From: Caenorhabditis elegans
Taxonomy: Eukaryota; Nematoda; Chromadorea; Rhabditida; Rhabditidae
DNA: 64,000 nucleotides
Assembly (NCBI RefSeq): GCF_000002985.6
Contig: NC_003280.10
Location: 806,001-870,000 of the forward strand
Direction: 5' to 3'
Of this stretch, positions 10,040-21,890 are shown piece by piece. The stretch's first letter is position 1. Every line of letters begins with the position of its first letter. The notes below the pieces were generated by a model. That model was not told the DNA's origin. It did not search any database and was given only the letters and a program-made list of their open reading frames with translations. The position numbers and the translations under genes are program-made.

Positions 10040-10930
10040 TTTGAACATCTATTTCAGGCATTGCAGGCCGAAGGCCTGCTGTGCAATTACAACTGTTTCA
10101 AGCCCAGATTGTCTGGATTAAGTGCCGCAGGCACTCTTACTCTTAGAAGACGCAGTCAACCTTAAATCATTATACCAAGCCAGGCCGGAGGCCTGATATG
10201 CGATTACTCTTAGATAAGTTTGATTTAGCAAGCTTTTATTATTTTCAGTTTTCTAAAACAATCCCCATTCCCGAAAAGCTGGGGGCCCACAGGCGTTCAC
10301 GATTTTCCAAAAAAGTGAAATGTTTATTTTTTGGATATTTTTAAAATTTGAAAACACCATACGATTTTGGTTTAAATACTAAATTGAAATAGAAATTTCG
10401 CTCTCTTACGATCTACGCCCTACCCACTGCTAAGCCTGGCAAGTCGCAGATTTGCTATCAACATTATTGGAAACTGTGGGCTGGCTTTGATCCTATTTCA
10501 AGCAGATCTGTTATTCACTCAACCCTAATAACCAGGTTTTGAGGGCCGCAGGCACGAATACTCTTGAAAACTGTGGGCTGGCTTTAATCCTATTCTAAGC
10601 AGAGCAGGCTGTAGGCCTGCGACGCGGTTGTTATTTACTCAAACCTAACAACCAGGTTCGAGGGCCGCAGGCCCGAATACTCTTGGAAACTATGGGCTGG
10701 CTTTGATCCTATTCCAAGCTGATCTGTTATTTGCTCAAGCCTAATAACCAGGTTTGAGGGCCGCAGGCCCGAATACTCTTGGAAACTGTGGGCTGGCTTT
10801 AAACGTATTCCAAGCAGAGCTGTTATTCACTCAAGCCTAATAACCAGGTTTGAGGGCCGCAGGCCCGAATACTCTTGAAAACAGTGGGCTGGCTTTGATC
10901 CTATTCCAAGCAGAGCAGGCCGTATTCATG
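10040..10930. repeat. tandem array of a ~96-bp unit with GGCC-type mini-hairpins
   Basis: The phrase GAAACTGTGGGCTGGCTTT recurs with small changes at about 10469, 10566, 10685, 10781 and 10876, that is every ~96 bases (once 119, by an insertion containing GCAGGCTGTAGGCCTGC). Each unit carries GAGGGCCGCAGGCCCGAA, a short inverted repeat. Related single units precede it at 10060-10200. Sequences of the same kind recur at 56640-56760 and 61190-61420, so this is a local expansion of a dispersed repeat. Confidence 0.85.
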
Positions 10931-11219
10931 AGTTTTCCTTTTCCTTCACCGTTTTTTGTAGTTCACAGTGATGATTGAAGGCACGCATATGTTATTGATA
11001 AAACATTCAAATTATTCTTGAACAAAAACTCAGCCTAAAATGATCGTACAGTGTTGGTTCTGGAGCAACGAAACAAAGTTTAAAGAGATTTCACTTTACA
11101 CAATAAGAGCTTCGAGGCGAAGCCTTGAACCTGAATAGTCAGGTTTTCTAAACATATACCCCACCCCCGAAGGAATTTCAAGGAGATCTCGAATAACCCC
11201 ATACCAGGTTAAAGGCGAA

Positions 11220-12205
11220 GCCGAGAACCTTCGCCAGCTACCTTGCTAATAACTTAGAGCGAATTAACCCTATCCCCATTCCCGAACGGCTGGCGGGCCC
11301 ATAGGCCCGCTAGTCTTACTTTTTTTGATATGAAACTGTTGAAAAATATTTAACAAACATTAAAACTCAAAAAACTTCGAGAGAAAAGCACATGTGCGCT
11401 GTGTGATGAGTGTGATGACTTCAAAGTGCCAGAAAGAACACAATAAACTTTATAATTATTACAGAAAGATACTTGGTACACTGAACACTGAAAGGCCTTG
11501 GTTACTTTTTTGCTGGCACCGCTGAGAACTTGCTTTATTTTTAAATTTTCCGGTTTTAATAGACAAAGAGCAATACGTTCCCGTCATTCCTGAATGTTCT
11601 GTAATCAATTCCGGATTTCATTGTATGTGTTATATGAATCACCGCAATGCTCATTCATGACAAAAATGTTGTCGACAAAAATTTTTGTTTGTTTTTTCTG
11701 GACCCTTTTTTTTCCTTTTTTTTGGGGATGAAAAAATTCGCAAAAAATTTTCCCGTGGTGTAGAGTTGAACTCATTTGAACTCATTTCGTAAAAAGTATG
11801 CACACCACTAACAGAGATACTTGAAAATTTTTGACACAATGGCACATGACACATGCAGATGTTCCAAACTTTTATTTTATGATGACAACCTTTTTTTCAA
11901 CTAGTTTTTATATGTCTAATTTTCTACTAATTTTTCAACTAATTTTTGTTCATATTTCTCTGGAATAAGTTTTTCAAGACATTTTCCACCGATTTTCGGC
12001 CGTAACTGTTAAATGTATCCTGTTGGGAACAGAGTGCAAAATGTCCTACTAACTTGGAATACTATAAGGCTCCTTCTTATTATGGCTATTCTGGCTGAGC
12101 TGCTTAGCTGAGAACCTGCCCCAGCTACTTTGCCAACAACTTAGAGCGAACTAGCCCTATCCCCAATCCCGAAGGGCTGGCGGGCCCACAGGCCCGCTAG
12201 TTGTC
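11220..12205. repeat. repeat pair 11228-11313 and 12113-12202, spacer without genes
   Basis: Both copies share GAGAACC...CCAGCTAC, then AACTTAGAGCGAA, CCCTATCCCCA and end in GGCTGGCGGGCCCA-AGGCCCGCTAG. The stretch between them (11314-12110) has no supportable gene; the complement frame at 11651-11854 is Lys/Phe-rich and unrelated to anything I know. Confidence 0.8.
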
Positions 12206-12656
12206 AAATTACATATCGCGTTGCATATTTCTTTCAAACTTTCAAAAAAATTGTGTCACCTGAAATTTGAACCCACGAGTAACAAGATACATAACACATG
12301 AAACAACGATAAATCTGCCATCATCAGAAAATGTTTATGAGCTAGTCACTGTAGCTACAAAAAAATTATCGGTAAACCACATAAGAAGCTAAACTTTAAA
12401 AACATATACTAATCGTTGACATTCTGTGTAAAAATTCAATAACTGCAATAAAAATGTTATAGTTTATTCGAATCATTTTTTATTGAAGTGATGATTTGAA
12501 ATTATTTTTTTCGCAATCAGAGAAATACAAAAGAACACCAGTAAAACTTCATATTTGAACACGGACAGTGATGAAAAATCAAACATGTGATGAGATCAAT
12601 TATGAACAACTAAAAATTTTTTTTATCTAGCACAATAAATTATCTATATGTATTCA

Positions 12657-14436
12657 TCAATAATAGTAATTGTCATACACGTATTTAGCTCTCCGTTTCA
12701 CATTTTCCGTCAGTTTTCCAAGAAATTCACTTGGATAGTCAGTGTTTCGTAGAGCACCAAATTGCAGAGTTGTATTCAGCCATATTCGTCCCCAATCTCC
12801 GAGAGAAAGATCACGGTAATGTCTGAAAAACAATTAAAATTTTAAGAAATTAATAAACATCTTATACAAAAGAAAGGAAAGGGAAAAATAGTTAAAATTG
12901 TACTCTACCTGACAAGACCCTCCTCTGGATCAACACGCATTTGTACATATTCCGAAACATTTGTCGCAGGGAAAAACTGTGTCACGTAATGAACAAACAT
13001 GATAAACACTTTCGATGTGTCTACAATACATTTTGCAGTATGTCCCGGTGAACCAATTCCACTCGAATTATGCCATCGACGAGTTGGCATCCATTTGTCT
13101 AACTGACCATCACCTTCATATTTTGGAGGCGTCAGTTCAGTTTTCATTATCCATTGCTGTCTGAATTGAATACTTGCAATACTCTCATTTTTGATGTCTC
13201 GGACGTAATCCAAAATTGTTCCCGTATAGTTTGTCATGTAGATTCGTTCGTCTAGGTCAGCGAAGATGGTCCATTTTGTCTCTCCGCGGGACCATATTAA
13301 GCAATCCTGAAAGAACATTTGAAAATATTAACAAGGCGAAATAGTTGGAATATTTTTTTCCGTGAGACTGAATTTTTACCAAGAAATGGTCCAATTTGAC
13401 GAGTCTAATATATGGCGTTACTTCAAAAATTGTATGCTTTCTATAATTTCAGAAAGAATACTCACCGCAATACTAACCATTTGCCAATGATCATCAGTTC
13501 GCATATCTCTTTCGATAAGATAGTGTACTTCAACTTCTCCCGTTCTCACATAATCATTAATCACTGCCATATCATATTCGGAAGCATGATGAATATGAAG
13601 GTAAAAGTGTTGGACACCTTGTAACTTATAATGCTCTATCAGTTCGATAAACATCAACCATTTTGGTTCATCGCCGTAAATTGATGCAATACACATGGAG
13701 AGTTCGTATTTTGGTTCTAAAGTTTTCAAAGTTTTTGCTTTTTTTTCAGATCTCAACAACTTGTTGATAAAACTTACTTTTTAGCATTCTATCAATAATT
13801 GGTAATGGAACAAAGTCTCCATCCCTTTCGACGCTTAAACCGATTTTCCTGGTGCCCTCTCTCTTTTTACAGCTGGCAATATACTCTGGATACGTGAGAC
13901 TTTCGAATGGGATTCCAATTTCGACATTGTTATCATCAAGATAACGACAGTAGACGCGGTGTCTAAAATCTTCCGAATGAAAATAAATTTATAAACTTCA
14001 CAAATTGAAATCTCACCCCATACGATTCCAAGAAGTCGTAGTTACAGTGATTTCGTGTTCAAATTCATAAGCAAACAGAGTACTGATGTTGCTGGCTCTT
14101 TTCTGAAATAATTCAAAAATTTGAGACTGTTTAAAATATAAATTGAAAACTTACCGATCTGCCTTTTGTTTGTTTAAACAACTGAGATCGATACCAATCA
14201 AACCGATCGAATCCATCAATAAAATATGTTTGGTTTGACAAATCCATTGTTGATAGCACATTTAGCAAATCTTCTGATTTTTCAATGGTTGAATTCAGTT
14301 TTCCGCTTGCAGGTGGCGGCTCCGAGTAGCAAGGAGAAATTCGGGAACTTGGAAACAATTCTGGCTTGTTGAGAAATATGTCAAAAACTAATAGCAGTAG
14401 AATGGTTATCAGTATGAATTGGTATGTCCTCTGCAT
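12657..14436 (-). CDS. GT92 (DUF23) glycosyltransferase, 6 exons, 455 aa
   Basis: Exons on the complement: 14436-14155, 14102-14017, 13962-13778, 13716-13466, 13306-12909, 12822-12657. All junctions keep frame. A signal-anchor (residues 5-22) and a short stem precede the GT92 domain: R-V-Y-C-R-Y-L-D-D, then P-K-Y-E-L-S-M-C-I-A-S-I-Y-G-D-E, E-H-Y-K-L-Q-G-V-Q-H-F-Y, and the metal-binding-type D-L-D-E-R at about residue 285. GALT-1, the characterised C. elegans member, adds galactose to core fucose of N-glycans in the Golgi; the acceptor of this paralogue is unknown. Length is normal for the family and there are no breaks. Bases 12206-12656 between the preceding repeat and the stop are plain AT-rich sequence. 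Confidence 0.95.
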
Positions 14437-15306
14437 CTGAAATATTTTTAATTTAATTATGCGGTACTTTGAGCAAGTATGAAAATTACATCCTTCCTAC
14501 GACGAAAATATTGGTGCATGCCGAAGTTATTGTATTTGATCAAAATAAAATAAGTTCACTATTAAACAAATATTTTCGCTGCAGAAAATTTTTCAAAAGT
14601 TTTCAAAGCGATAAACGAAAAAGAAACCGTGTAAAACTTCAACAAGAAAACAAAATTTCAAAAACAAATATTGAATTCAAAATAAATTATATACAGAATA
14701 CACAACAAATCAAATGCCACATGGCCCACACTGCCCAGAACGGGGTTCACGTGACGTGGTTTCATTACCTACAAAGTTCACGTTATCTGACTAAAATTTG
14801 AAAATCCAATAGATTTTATACATTTCACGTCAATTGTTTTAAACATAAATTTCATATGTTACTCTTTTGCCAGTTTCAGGCCCCAGAAAATTTGAAAATT
14901 GAACAACCTTCTACATGACCTCAGCGTGTGCTTATTATCCGATCTCCGAAGAGCGTGGAAGAATTGATTTTTTTTTAATCGCGATTTTTAGAGGGCTTTT
15001 CAGAGAAACGAGCATGGAACACAAAAACTCCCTTCTCGAAAATAAACCCGAAAAAGTATGGAGATAACAGATTTTTTTGAAATAATGTGATTTTTTCAGA
15101 CAGATGCAATAAGACTTGTCCGAAAACATTCTATTCGTAAAATTTAATGCGGAATTAAACGAGCTCCTATGGGTTTCTTTTTTACTTATGAGTAGACTCT
15201 TTTCGTTGAATAATAGCTTTTCGTTAAATGAAAGAATTTTTTATCTGGAAAAAACAAATAAGTTAGAAGAAAAAGGTGTGGTCAAAACTAAGTGTATCGG
15301 TCTTTA
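14437..15306. other. intergenic, no gene seen
   Basis: Upstream region of the GT92 gene. Open frames here (14469-14801 plus, 14935-15129 minus) are Lys/Asn/Phe-rich with no recognisable domain. Confidence 0.55.
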
Positions 15307-15307
15307 A

Positions 15308-15720
15308 TACAGGGTGGGGAATAAATATAGCACCGCATTCAGGACGGTGTAAAAACTTCAAATCGAAAGATTTTTTCTGGAAATCTACCAGAATGTTTAT
15401 TAAGCAATCACAAAAACATATCATTAGCAGTTTTCAAATATCCCTCCTTTTGATTTAATAACGGCCGAAGTCCCTTCGGGTGTGAGTCGACGACGGCACG
15501 GGGGTAGTTGGCGTCTAGATTGTCCCATGCAGCTGTCAACGCGATCTTCAGGACTTCCAATTTTTGATAATTTTTTGTGCAAATCCCTACACAGCGAAAT
15601 CCATCGGAATCCATCTTGGCTGGAAGCAGGCTGTTGATCTTTTGTGATGAAACATGTGAAATTCGTCCCAAACCACTGTTTTCCCGATTTCAATTTCCCG
15701 AATCATTTTCCCAATTTCAC
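15308..15720 (-). mobile_element. mariner/Tc-like transposon remnant, 3' end of transposase
   Basis: The left boundary TACAGGGTGGGGAATAAA resembles the terminal inverted repeat start of mariner-family elements. Reading inwards on the complement, two frames together give the tail of a transposase: A-W-D-N-L-D-A-N-Y-P-R-A-V-V-D-S, then G-L-R-P-L-L-N-Q or, in the next frame, K-S-K-G-G-I-F-E. This is the usual end of the DDE domain in this superfamily. The catalytic region and the other terminus are missing and the frame is broken, so it is a dead fragment. Confidence 0.65.
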
Positions 15721-16515
15721 TAAATATATCAAATAGCTAAAATTCCATGGCTTCCTTATTTTAGTTTCTGGCGGGCCATCAAAAGCTTTTTTGCGATTTT
15801 TCTCTTCGGAATAAACTTGTCTAACTACATATTCAATAAGCTTATATCAGTCAAAAAGACTGTAAACATAAAACTTCGAGCCAGTCAAAAAAGTTATGAT
15901 CTTCGATAACTAATCAGGTGCTAAAGTTACGTCAATTTTGACCAGAGGTGTCCTTTTACCGAGACGTCGTTCGTTTTCAAACATTACACATTCTCGATGA
16001 AAGTGGTTGTAAATGCCAATGTATGGGTAAATAGGTTGTAAATATCAACACTCTTCTAATTAATAGTTTTACGACTACACATCGTCTCCGATTTTTCTCG
16101 ATGTACCATGTTTCTGTGTCGGCGAAAAAAATCTGAAACGATGTTTAGTGTAGCAGTTAGTTGTATCAGTTCAAAAGTTTGTCAAGCCCGTCTCAATTTT
16201 TCCTCTTAACATCAAGATTTGAATCATTAAAGAAGTTGTGATCTTGGATAACTTCCATTAAATTGCCGACTGTTTAAAATCGCATCTATATAAAATGACA
16301 CACTTCAAACAGTGTGATGAAACACCTCTTAAATCTTCACTGCTGGCAAGAAATTACCACTTTTCTGAACTGTTCAATGATCAGTCGTGCTTGGGTTCAG
16401 TACCATAAGCAGCAAAATTGAATATATACACAAACAAAAACAAAACAAATAAAAAATTATTCATTTTTTTTCATGGGCCACAAATAATTCATGGAGGTTC
16501 ATCTTTATTGGATCT

Positions 16516-16830
16516 TCAGAGAGCATGAGCCAACACAATGGCAAAAGCAGCCAAGGTTGAGTAGATCGGAGTGAATGATGCTACAGTTGCTTCAGCTGCT
16601 TCAGCTTCAGCGGCTTTTTCAGGAGCTGGAGTTCCAGCCGGTGGTGGATCAGTTGCTGATTCTTTTGCAGTTGATGGAGTAGCAGTTGTGCCAGCAGCGC
16701 CGACGTTAGGGGCGACCGTACCAGCATCATCTGCAGCTGGAGATGCAGTAGTGGTTTCAGTTGATCCTTGGAGCACAAATACGGCGAGAAGACCAATGAG
16801 GGCATAGATGGCAGCAGTTTGACGTCTCAT
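16516..16830 (-). CDS. small secreted mucin-like protein, 104 aa, paralogue of 8517-8837
   Basis: Single exon from the ATG at 16830. It has a signal peptide (M-R-R-Q-T-A-A-I-Y-A-L-I-G-L-L-A), a Thr/Ala/Pro-rich middle and a C-terminal half identical to its paralogue, including the hydrophobic tail. The middle has lost an acidic stretch and gained T-T-A-T-P-S-type residues, so the change is confined to the low-complexity part while both processing signals are kept. The open frame suggests both copies are expressed, though the duplication could be too recent for decay. Confidence 0.8.
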   Translation of the reverse strand: MRRQTAAIYALIGLLAVFVLQGSTETTTASPAADDAGTVAPNVGAAGTTATPSTAKESATDPPPAGTPAPEKAAEAEAAEATVASFTPIYSTLAAFAIVLAHAL

Positions 16831-16882
16831 TGTTCCAAGATGTTGATTTGATGAAGACTGATTATTTACTCTTTTCTATCTC

Positions 16883-16908
16883 TATTTATATCAAAATTTG
16901 CCCTTATC
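16883..16908 (-). promoter_or_regulatory. TATA box and GATA site upstream of the 16516-16830 gene
   Basis: TATAAATA on the complement at 16890-16883 and GATAAG at 16908-16903, with the same spacing as in the paralogue. Conservation is expected from the duplication, so it is weak evidence of function. Confidence 0.55.
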
Positions 16909-16929
16909 TTTGCCCCAGATCTGATTACG

Positions 16930-17081
16930 TCACGTTCTTTTACTTTTATCAACATAAATGTTCTGGTTTTATACAAGTTAGAGCAGCAGAAAAAATTACA
17001 AGCCAATTGGTTTATTTTGTAAAATAGATCTCAGCATGAAATATTCAGCATGAAATGTCATTAGAGCCAACACGCATGCGA
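16930..17081. repeat. 152-bp duplicated segment, copy 2: tail of the Lon-domain gene
   Basis: On the complement it carries the last dozen codons (R-M-R-V-G-S-N-D-I-S-C, stop) and 3' flank of the gene at 6141-7178, with no upstream coding part. It marks where a duplication broke inside that gene. Confidence 0.85.
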
Positions 17082-17828
17082 TTTCATCCAGATTCAGATT
17101 CCAGCCGTGAAATAAAATCCATTATCTGTTATTAAAATAATATTTTGTGAACTTTTCTCTTCAAGAAGGCAGAGATTTAAAGATGCATTGTGATGGGAAA
17201 TTACATGTAATCGAGTACAGTTGCAACACTGCCACCTTCGTGGTTGAGCGTTTATTAAGCAGAACACTATATTACATTCTCTATATATTTATTTATTCCT
17301 AGGTCTTGCCAAATAGGGTACAGAAGAAGCTTAGGCCATGCTTTAGCACCGGATAACCTTGTTTTTCAAGCCATTTGTCCAGCCAACTTCAACGTCAAAT
17401 ACTAATGCTCCTTTAACCTGCATAAAGCCTTGGTTCCTGAATCTATATACTAACTTCTGATGCTTTTTCAGCTCAAGATGAGCTCTCCTGTGAAGTTAAT
17501 GAACCTTAGCTACATTTTTTCAACACTCTGGAGTGTTTTACTTGTGTTAGTCCGGAATAAAATAATAACAAATAGAACATTTGATGAAAATTTTTGATTA
17601 TTAATCTCAGTTCAAAGTCATTTTTTTGTTAAATCTGTATTAGCCATACATCAAATTCTGGTATTTATCAAAACTCTACACTCACGTCGAAAAAGAAACT
17701 TGATTATTTAAAGCATAAATTAACAAAAAAAAGTGACCTGACGAATATAATATTCGCTTGACGTGTTTGAACAAAATTTGAGTCAAAATTGAGTTCAGTT
17801 CTCAAAGCATCTGACCGCTTTGTTCGTG
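17082..17828. other. intergenic, no gene seen
   Basis: No reading frame or splice pattern of interest. The right end is the 5' flank of the DUF1647 gene. Confidence 0.55.
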
Positions 17829-19245
17829 ATGAGATTTTCCTGGACTCGTGTGATTTTGGCAGTGAACTTTTTGGTTTTTGTATGGATGCTCTACAAAAGC
17901 ATAGAAGTAAAATATGAATTGAATTTATTTCTTCAAGAAATAGTTACAGTATCCTGTTCCTGCTCATTATTCAAAATCGAATGTTTTGCGGGAAAATGCA
18001 TACTTCAATAAAAAATCAAGAACAATTCGAATAGAATCGTCATGTGAATGTGTTTCGAATCAGACAAACAAGTCGTATGACTTTTGTTATAGAAATCCTA
18101 GAAATGAGTCATTGGTTGGAAAACGTTTCAATTGTGATTGGTTGAGCACTTTAGAGGATATGAGTAAGAAAATCAATGAAATTATATTCGAGTTTTTTTG
18201 AATTACAGAATTAGTTGATGCTCCAGATCAAGAAATGGTTGATATGTCGAATCCATCACGTAATGAATCAGATGTTATATTTGTATCTGCCATTTCATCA
18301 AACCACATTGGAAATTTTAACCAAATGGTATGTATTATTGAACCACTTTTAATTAAAAAGATTAAACTTTCAGAACAAGCTGCTAATCCAACACTTCCCA
18401 CATCAAAAAGTCTTATTGTATTCTCTGGATCTATCAGATAATGAACTTGAAACATTGGATAAGAATGTTATCATTCGAAAGTTCAATTATGCAAAATATC
18501 CAAATTATGTGCGGAATTTGAAGGAATATCGATTTAAAGCATTGATTTTGGCGGTACTTTAACATAATATTCTTGTTTTAAGACTTCATTCAGGAAGTGA
18601 TAAGTGAATATTCAAATGTTTGGTGGCTCGATGCTCATAATAGATGGCTCCAACCAAAACCATTGAGTTATATGTATGAAGAAATGGCTCAATGTTATAA
18701 TAATGATGATTGTAAAAAGGTTTAGAGGTCCCCTTTTTTAAGGCTAACATATGTTTTCCAGAACTCTTCAATATTCATGTTTCTCAACTCAACTCATAGT
18801 AACTATGCTGTATTGAATTATGGTATATTTTTATTCACATCTGCTAGAAGTTAATTTTATATTTAGGGCTTCTTGATTACTTTCCAACATATGATCTGAA
18901 TGAACTGAAAACCAATGAAGCGGGACTTCAATTGTCTGCAATGTTCGTTTATTTGGCAAGAACTCCATTTACGTTAGAAGTTCTCAAATGGTTATTTATT
19001 CCATTTATAACTATTTAAATTTTTTTAATATTTTCAGGCATACTCTATGCGCATTAGAAGATAAGTGTATGAATCCACCAAAGGCTAAACTTGAATGTAA
19101 AACTATTCCATCTTGGGACATTTATGCAGAATGTTTCCGGTATGATCAATCATCGATCAATCTTATCATGTTCAACTTTTTCCGTAACCATAATCATTAT
19201 TTCATGGATGCCGGCAGTTTGACTCGCACTTACGAGCATTATTAA
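17829..19245 (+). CDS. DUF1647 membrane-anchored protein, 8 exons, 369 aa
   Basis: Exons 17829-17906, 17950-18163, 18209-18327, 18374-18553, 18594-18719, 18762-18822, 18867-18990, 19038-19245. The first is a 26-residue signal-anchor; a 43-base intron (GTAAAA...TTACAG) links it to Y-P-V-P-A-H-Y. A Cys-containing stem follows, then the DUF1647 core: V-I-F-V-S-A-I-S-S-N-H, V-L-L-Y-S-L-D-L-S, E-Y-R-F-K-A-L-I-L-A, W-W-L-D-A-H-N-R-W and G-L-L-D-Y-F-P-T. The layout (signal-anchor, stem, Rossmann-like body with a D-x-H segment) suggests a Golgi glycosyltransferase, but no activity is known for the family. Poly(A) signal at 19276-19281. The gene looks intact. Confidence 0.92.
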
Positions 19246-19861
19246 TTGTTTTTATCACACCAACCTTTTAAGATGAATAAATTTACTTAAACATTACAAA
19301 ATTCAAGTTTACGCGTTCGACTTCCTTTTAAGTCTGTCATCATTAACAATGGGACTTGTAACTTACTGGGAAACTCCGCTAATTTTCAAAAGCAAAGTTT
19401 TCAGATTCATAGAAAAAATTGGCAGAATTTTTTATATGTTTTCCAAGTCTGCACACACTCTATGCACATTCTGCGACGATTCTGCACACACAAACAACTT
19501 GTAATAAGAATGCAAAAGTAGTGAATGGTGAAAGAATTACTGTACTTTTAATGAAATGTTCATTTAAAATATCGCGATCATGTCGGAATCGGATACCGTA
19601 TTATTGCGTATTTGGGTCGTTTTAAAATTTGTGCGTTCAAAAAAATGTGTTTTCAATGACTCACATTTGACGCTAAATAATTGGAAGAAAAAATGCACAA
19701 GTAGTACTAACGTGTTAACATTTACGAGCTAATATTTGCAAAACACACATCATCTAAAGCCACGTATATCAAAACACACGTAAATCAAAAAACACCCAAA
19801 GCCTTCTCATTCACTGTGTTGAAAACCGACACTTTCGTCAAAAAGTGTTTGGCTTTTTGAG
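19246..19861. other. intergenic, no gene seen
   Basis: AT-rich spacer between two genes of the same direction. The gap is too long for a typical worm operon and no trans-splicing spacer motif is evident. Confidence 0.5.
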
Positions 19862-21500
19862 ATGAATATGCTTTTCAAGTATCTTCTTCTAACTGCAGGC
19901 TGTTTTGCTATTTTCGTCTTACTGTATAAGACCGAGCCGGTGAGTTCAAGAGTCAAAATTAAATTTGAAAGAAACGATTGTATTGGTTTCTGTTCACATA
20001 GTGTGTGGATCATCGGCTGTCGGCGTCGGTTGATTTTTTTCTATCAGCCGCATAATCCTGGTGTATAAGCGCCGGCACAATTCGTGATACCGCGAGCATT
20101 TCACCGCGAATATTTCTGTGTATTGAGCCGGCGGTGGAGCATTGGCTGCTTGGTCGACGGTCTTTTCTTGCGGATAATATTATGCCATGCGCCGACCTGT
20201 GGAACGCTTGGCAACCCTTTTTAGAACTGTGAAAATTGTAATATTACTTAGACTTCTAAAAATGATCATATTGATCATGCCTTACGCGCATGAGTCTCAC
20301 ACGGGCAACGCGTTACAGTAAATTGTCATCATCTACCTAAAACACTAATTTTCAGGTAGATGATAATGTTACCAAAAGCAGCAGAACTCTAATCCAGCCG
20401 AAGTCCTCTAAAATCCAGCTGAAATCTTTCAAACCAACGTTTTTCGAAGAATGGAATTCGTGCGTTGCTCAAAAGTTTTTGGCCATTCCTATGACCGCAG
20501 AAGATTTTTGGGGGAGCTTTGAGAAGAAATCTCGAGCGTGTGATCATGATACAAATGTTACTCAACATCTACGAGCTATTCCACTGCAGAATTCCGATGA
20601 GGTTAAATATGCAATTTTGCCAGTTCGTGTGAGTTGTTGAATTTTCAATTTTTATTTTTACGAATAATTTTTTTTTTTAGAAAACTCCGAATGATGTGTT
20701 TGTAACACTTGGGATTGGACAAGACATTAACGCTGAGGTGAAATTTCAAAAGGTTGGTTCATGCACATCAAATGTGATCGCATCGCATTGTATAAATTAT
20801 TGACGCAAATTTACATTTGTTGAAAGCTTCTTACAGTACTGAAAGTAATTAATTCAGGAAATGCAAAATATTGGACTCAATGTGTCTTTCTATGGAGCTG
20901 ACCCAATTGTCGAAGGAAATTCAGTGTTATATTCAACCATTGGGAAATATTTTCCATTTGCTGTTGGAGAGAAAGCTGGGTTTTCAACGGCCAGTGTACT
21001 TTTGGATGGTTGTGAAAACTTTAAAAAATCATTATTTATTAACGAATTTGCAGAAAGATACATAAACATGCCAGTAGTTCATGTGGATATATATTACTTT
21101 TTGAAAGATATTCTTGATAAAAACGTAAGAGCCATGTTTTCCTATGTATCGCAAAGTTTCTTTTTTAGGTAATTGATTATTTCTGGATGGATTCTGAATA
21201 CGCCGAATATGGGACTTTTGATATTTTCTATGAAAATGGAAAATTGGAACAGTTGGGAATTACTTTCTGCCAAATGAGTTTGGAGGTGAGTTGATTTACT
21301 AAACTCCATATTGCTCAAAAACTCCAATTTTGCAGGTTCACAGCCCGAGTAAAGAACAAAAGGAACAATTTATGATATTCATTAAACGAGTGGTTGAAGA
21401 AAAATGGTTTGGGTTCTTCTTCACTGAACAGGTTTCACACATAAGAATGTGGATTTTCAATTTTGGAAGCGAGTATTGTGTTCACAAATTCTTGAACTGA
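19862..21500 (+). CDS. FkbM-type methyltransferase-like protein, 6 exons, 323 aa
   Basis: Exons 19862-19939, 20356-20628, 20681-20752, 20858-21124, 21169-21285, 21336-21500, all in frame. Signal-anchor in exon 1, then W-N-S-C-V-A and the conserved body V-F-V-T-L-G-I-G-Q-D, F-Y-G-A-D-P-I-V-E, Y-F-P-F-A-V-G-E-K-A-G-F. These fit the Caenorhabditis branch of the FkbM methyltransferase family (SAM-dependent, sugar or carboxyl methylation in characterised bacterial members). Where relatives read I-D-I-E-G, this protein reads W-M-D-S-E-Y-A-E-Y, so the acidic residues stay but the glycine is lost; activity may be altered. Intron 1 is unusually long and contains a GC-rich insert (about 19990-20240). 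Poly(A) signal 21594-21599. Confidence 0.88.
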
Positions 21501-21890
21501 TTTGTTTTATTTTTCGGTGTGACATTTTAAGGGAATTTTTTAAGAATCAATTCCACAAAAGCCCATGTTAATTTTATTTATTTGTTTTTATCGAATAAAA
21601 TTCACATTTTCTAACAAACTAACAATTGTCTGAAAAGTCAAAATCAAGTTGCAGCTAGCAAGAGAATATTACAAATTGTATAAAATTGCCTTTTTATAGT
21701 TGTACCATAACCGAATTTTGTATGAACTATTCTTGAGAAACTGTCTACTAACGCCAAAACGTATTCTTTGATAGTATCACGGATTATATATTTTTGCTCC
21801 TTATTTCAATATTGTTAAATATGTTGTGACCACGTATTTCGTGAACGTGGATATTCTACCCAAAAACTGGGAATTAAATTAGTACTCAAA

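Larger units (their letters stand above)
15983..16924. repeat. duplicated block, copy 2 (copy 1 at 8114-8932)
   Basis: Same start and end as copy 1, with an extra ~120 bases near 16225-16345. It is directly followed by copy 2 of the 152-bp Lon-gene tail. The two repeat types are adjacent here and about 2 kb apart in reverse order at 6-8 kb. Confidence 0.9.
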
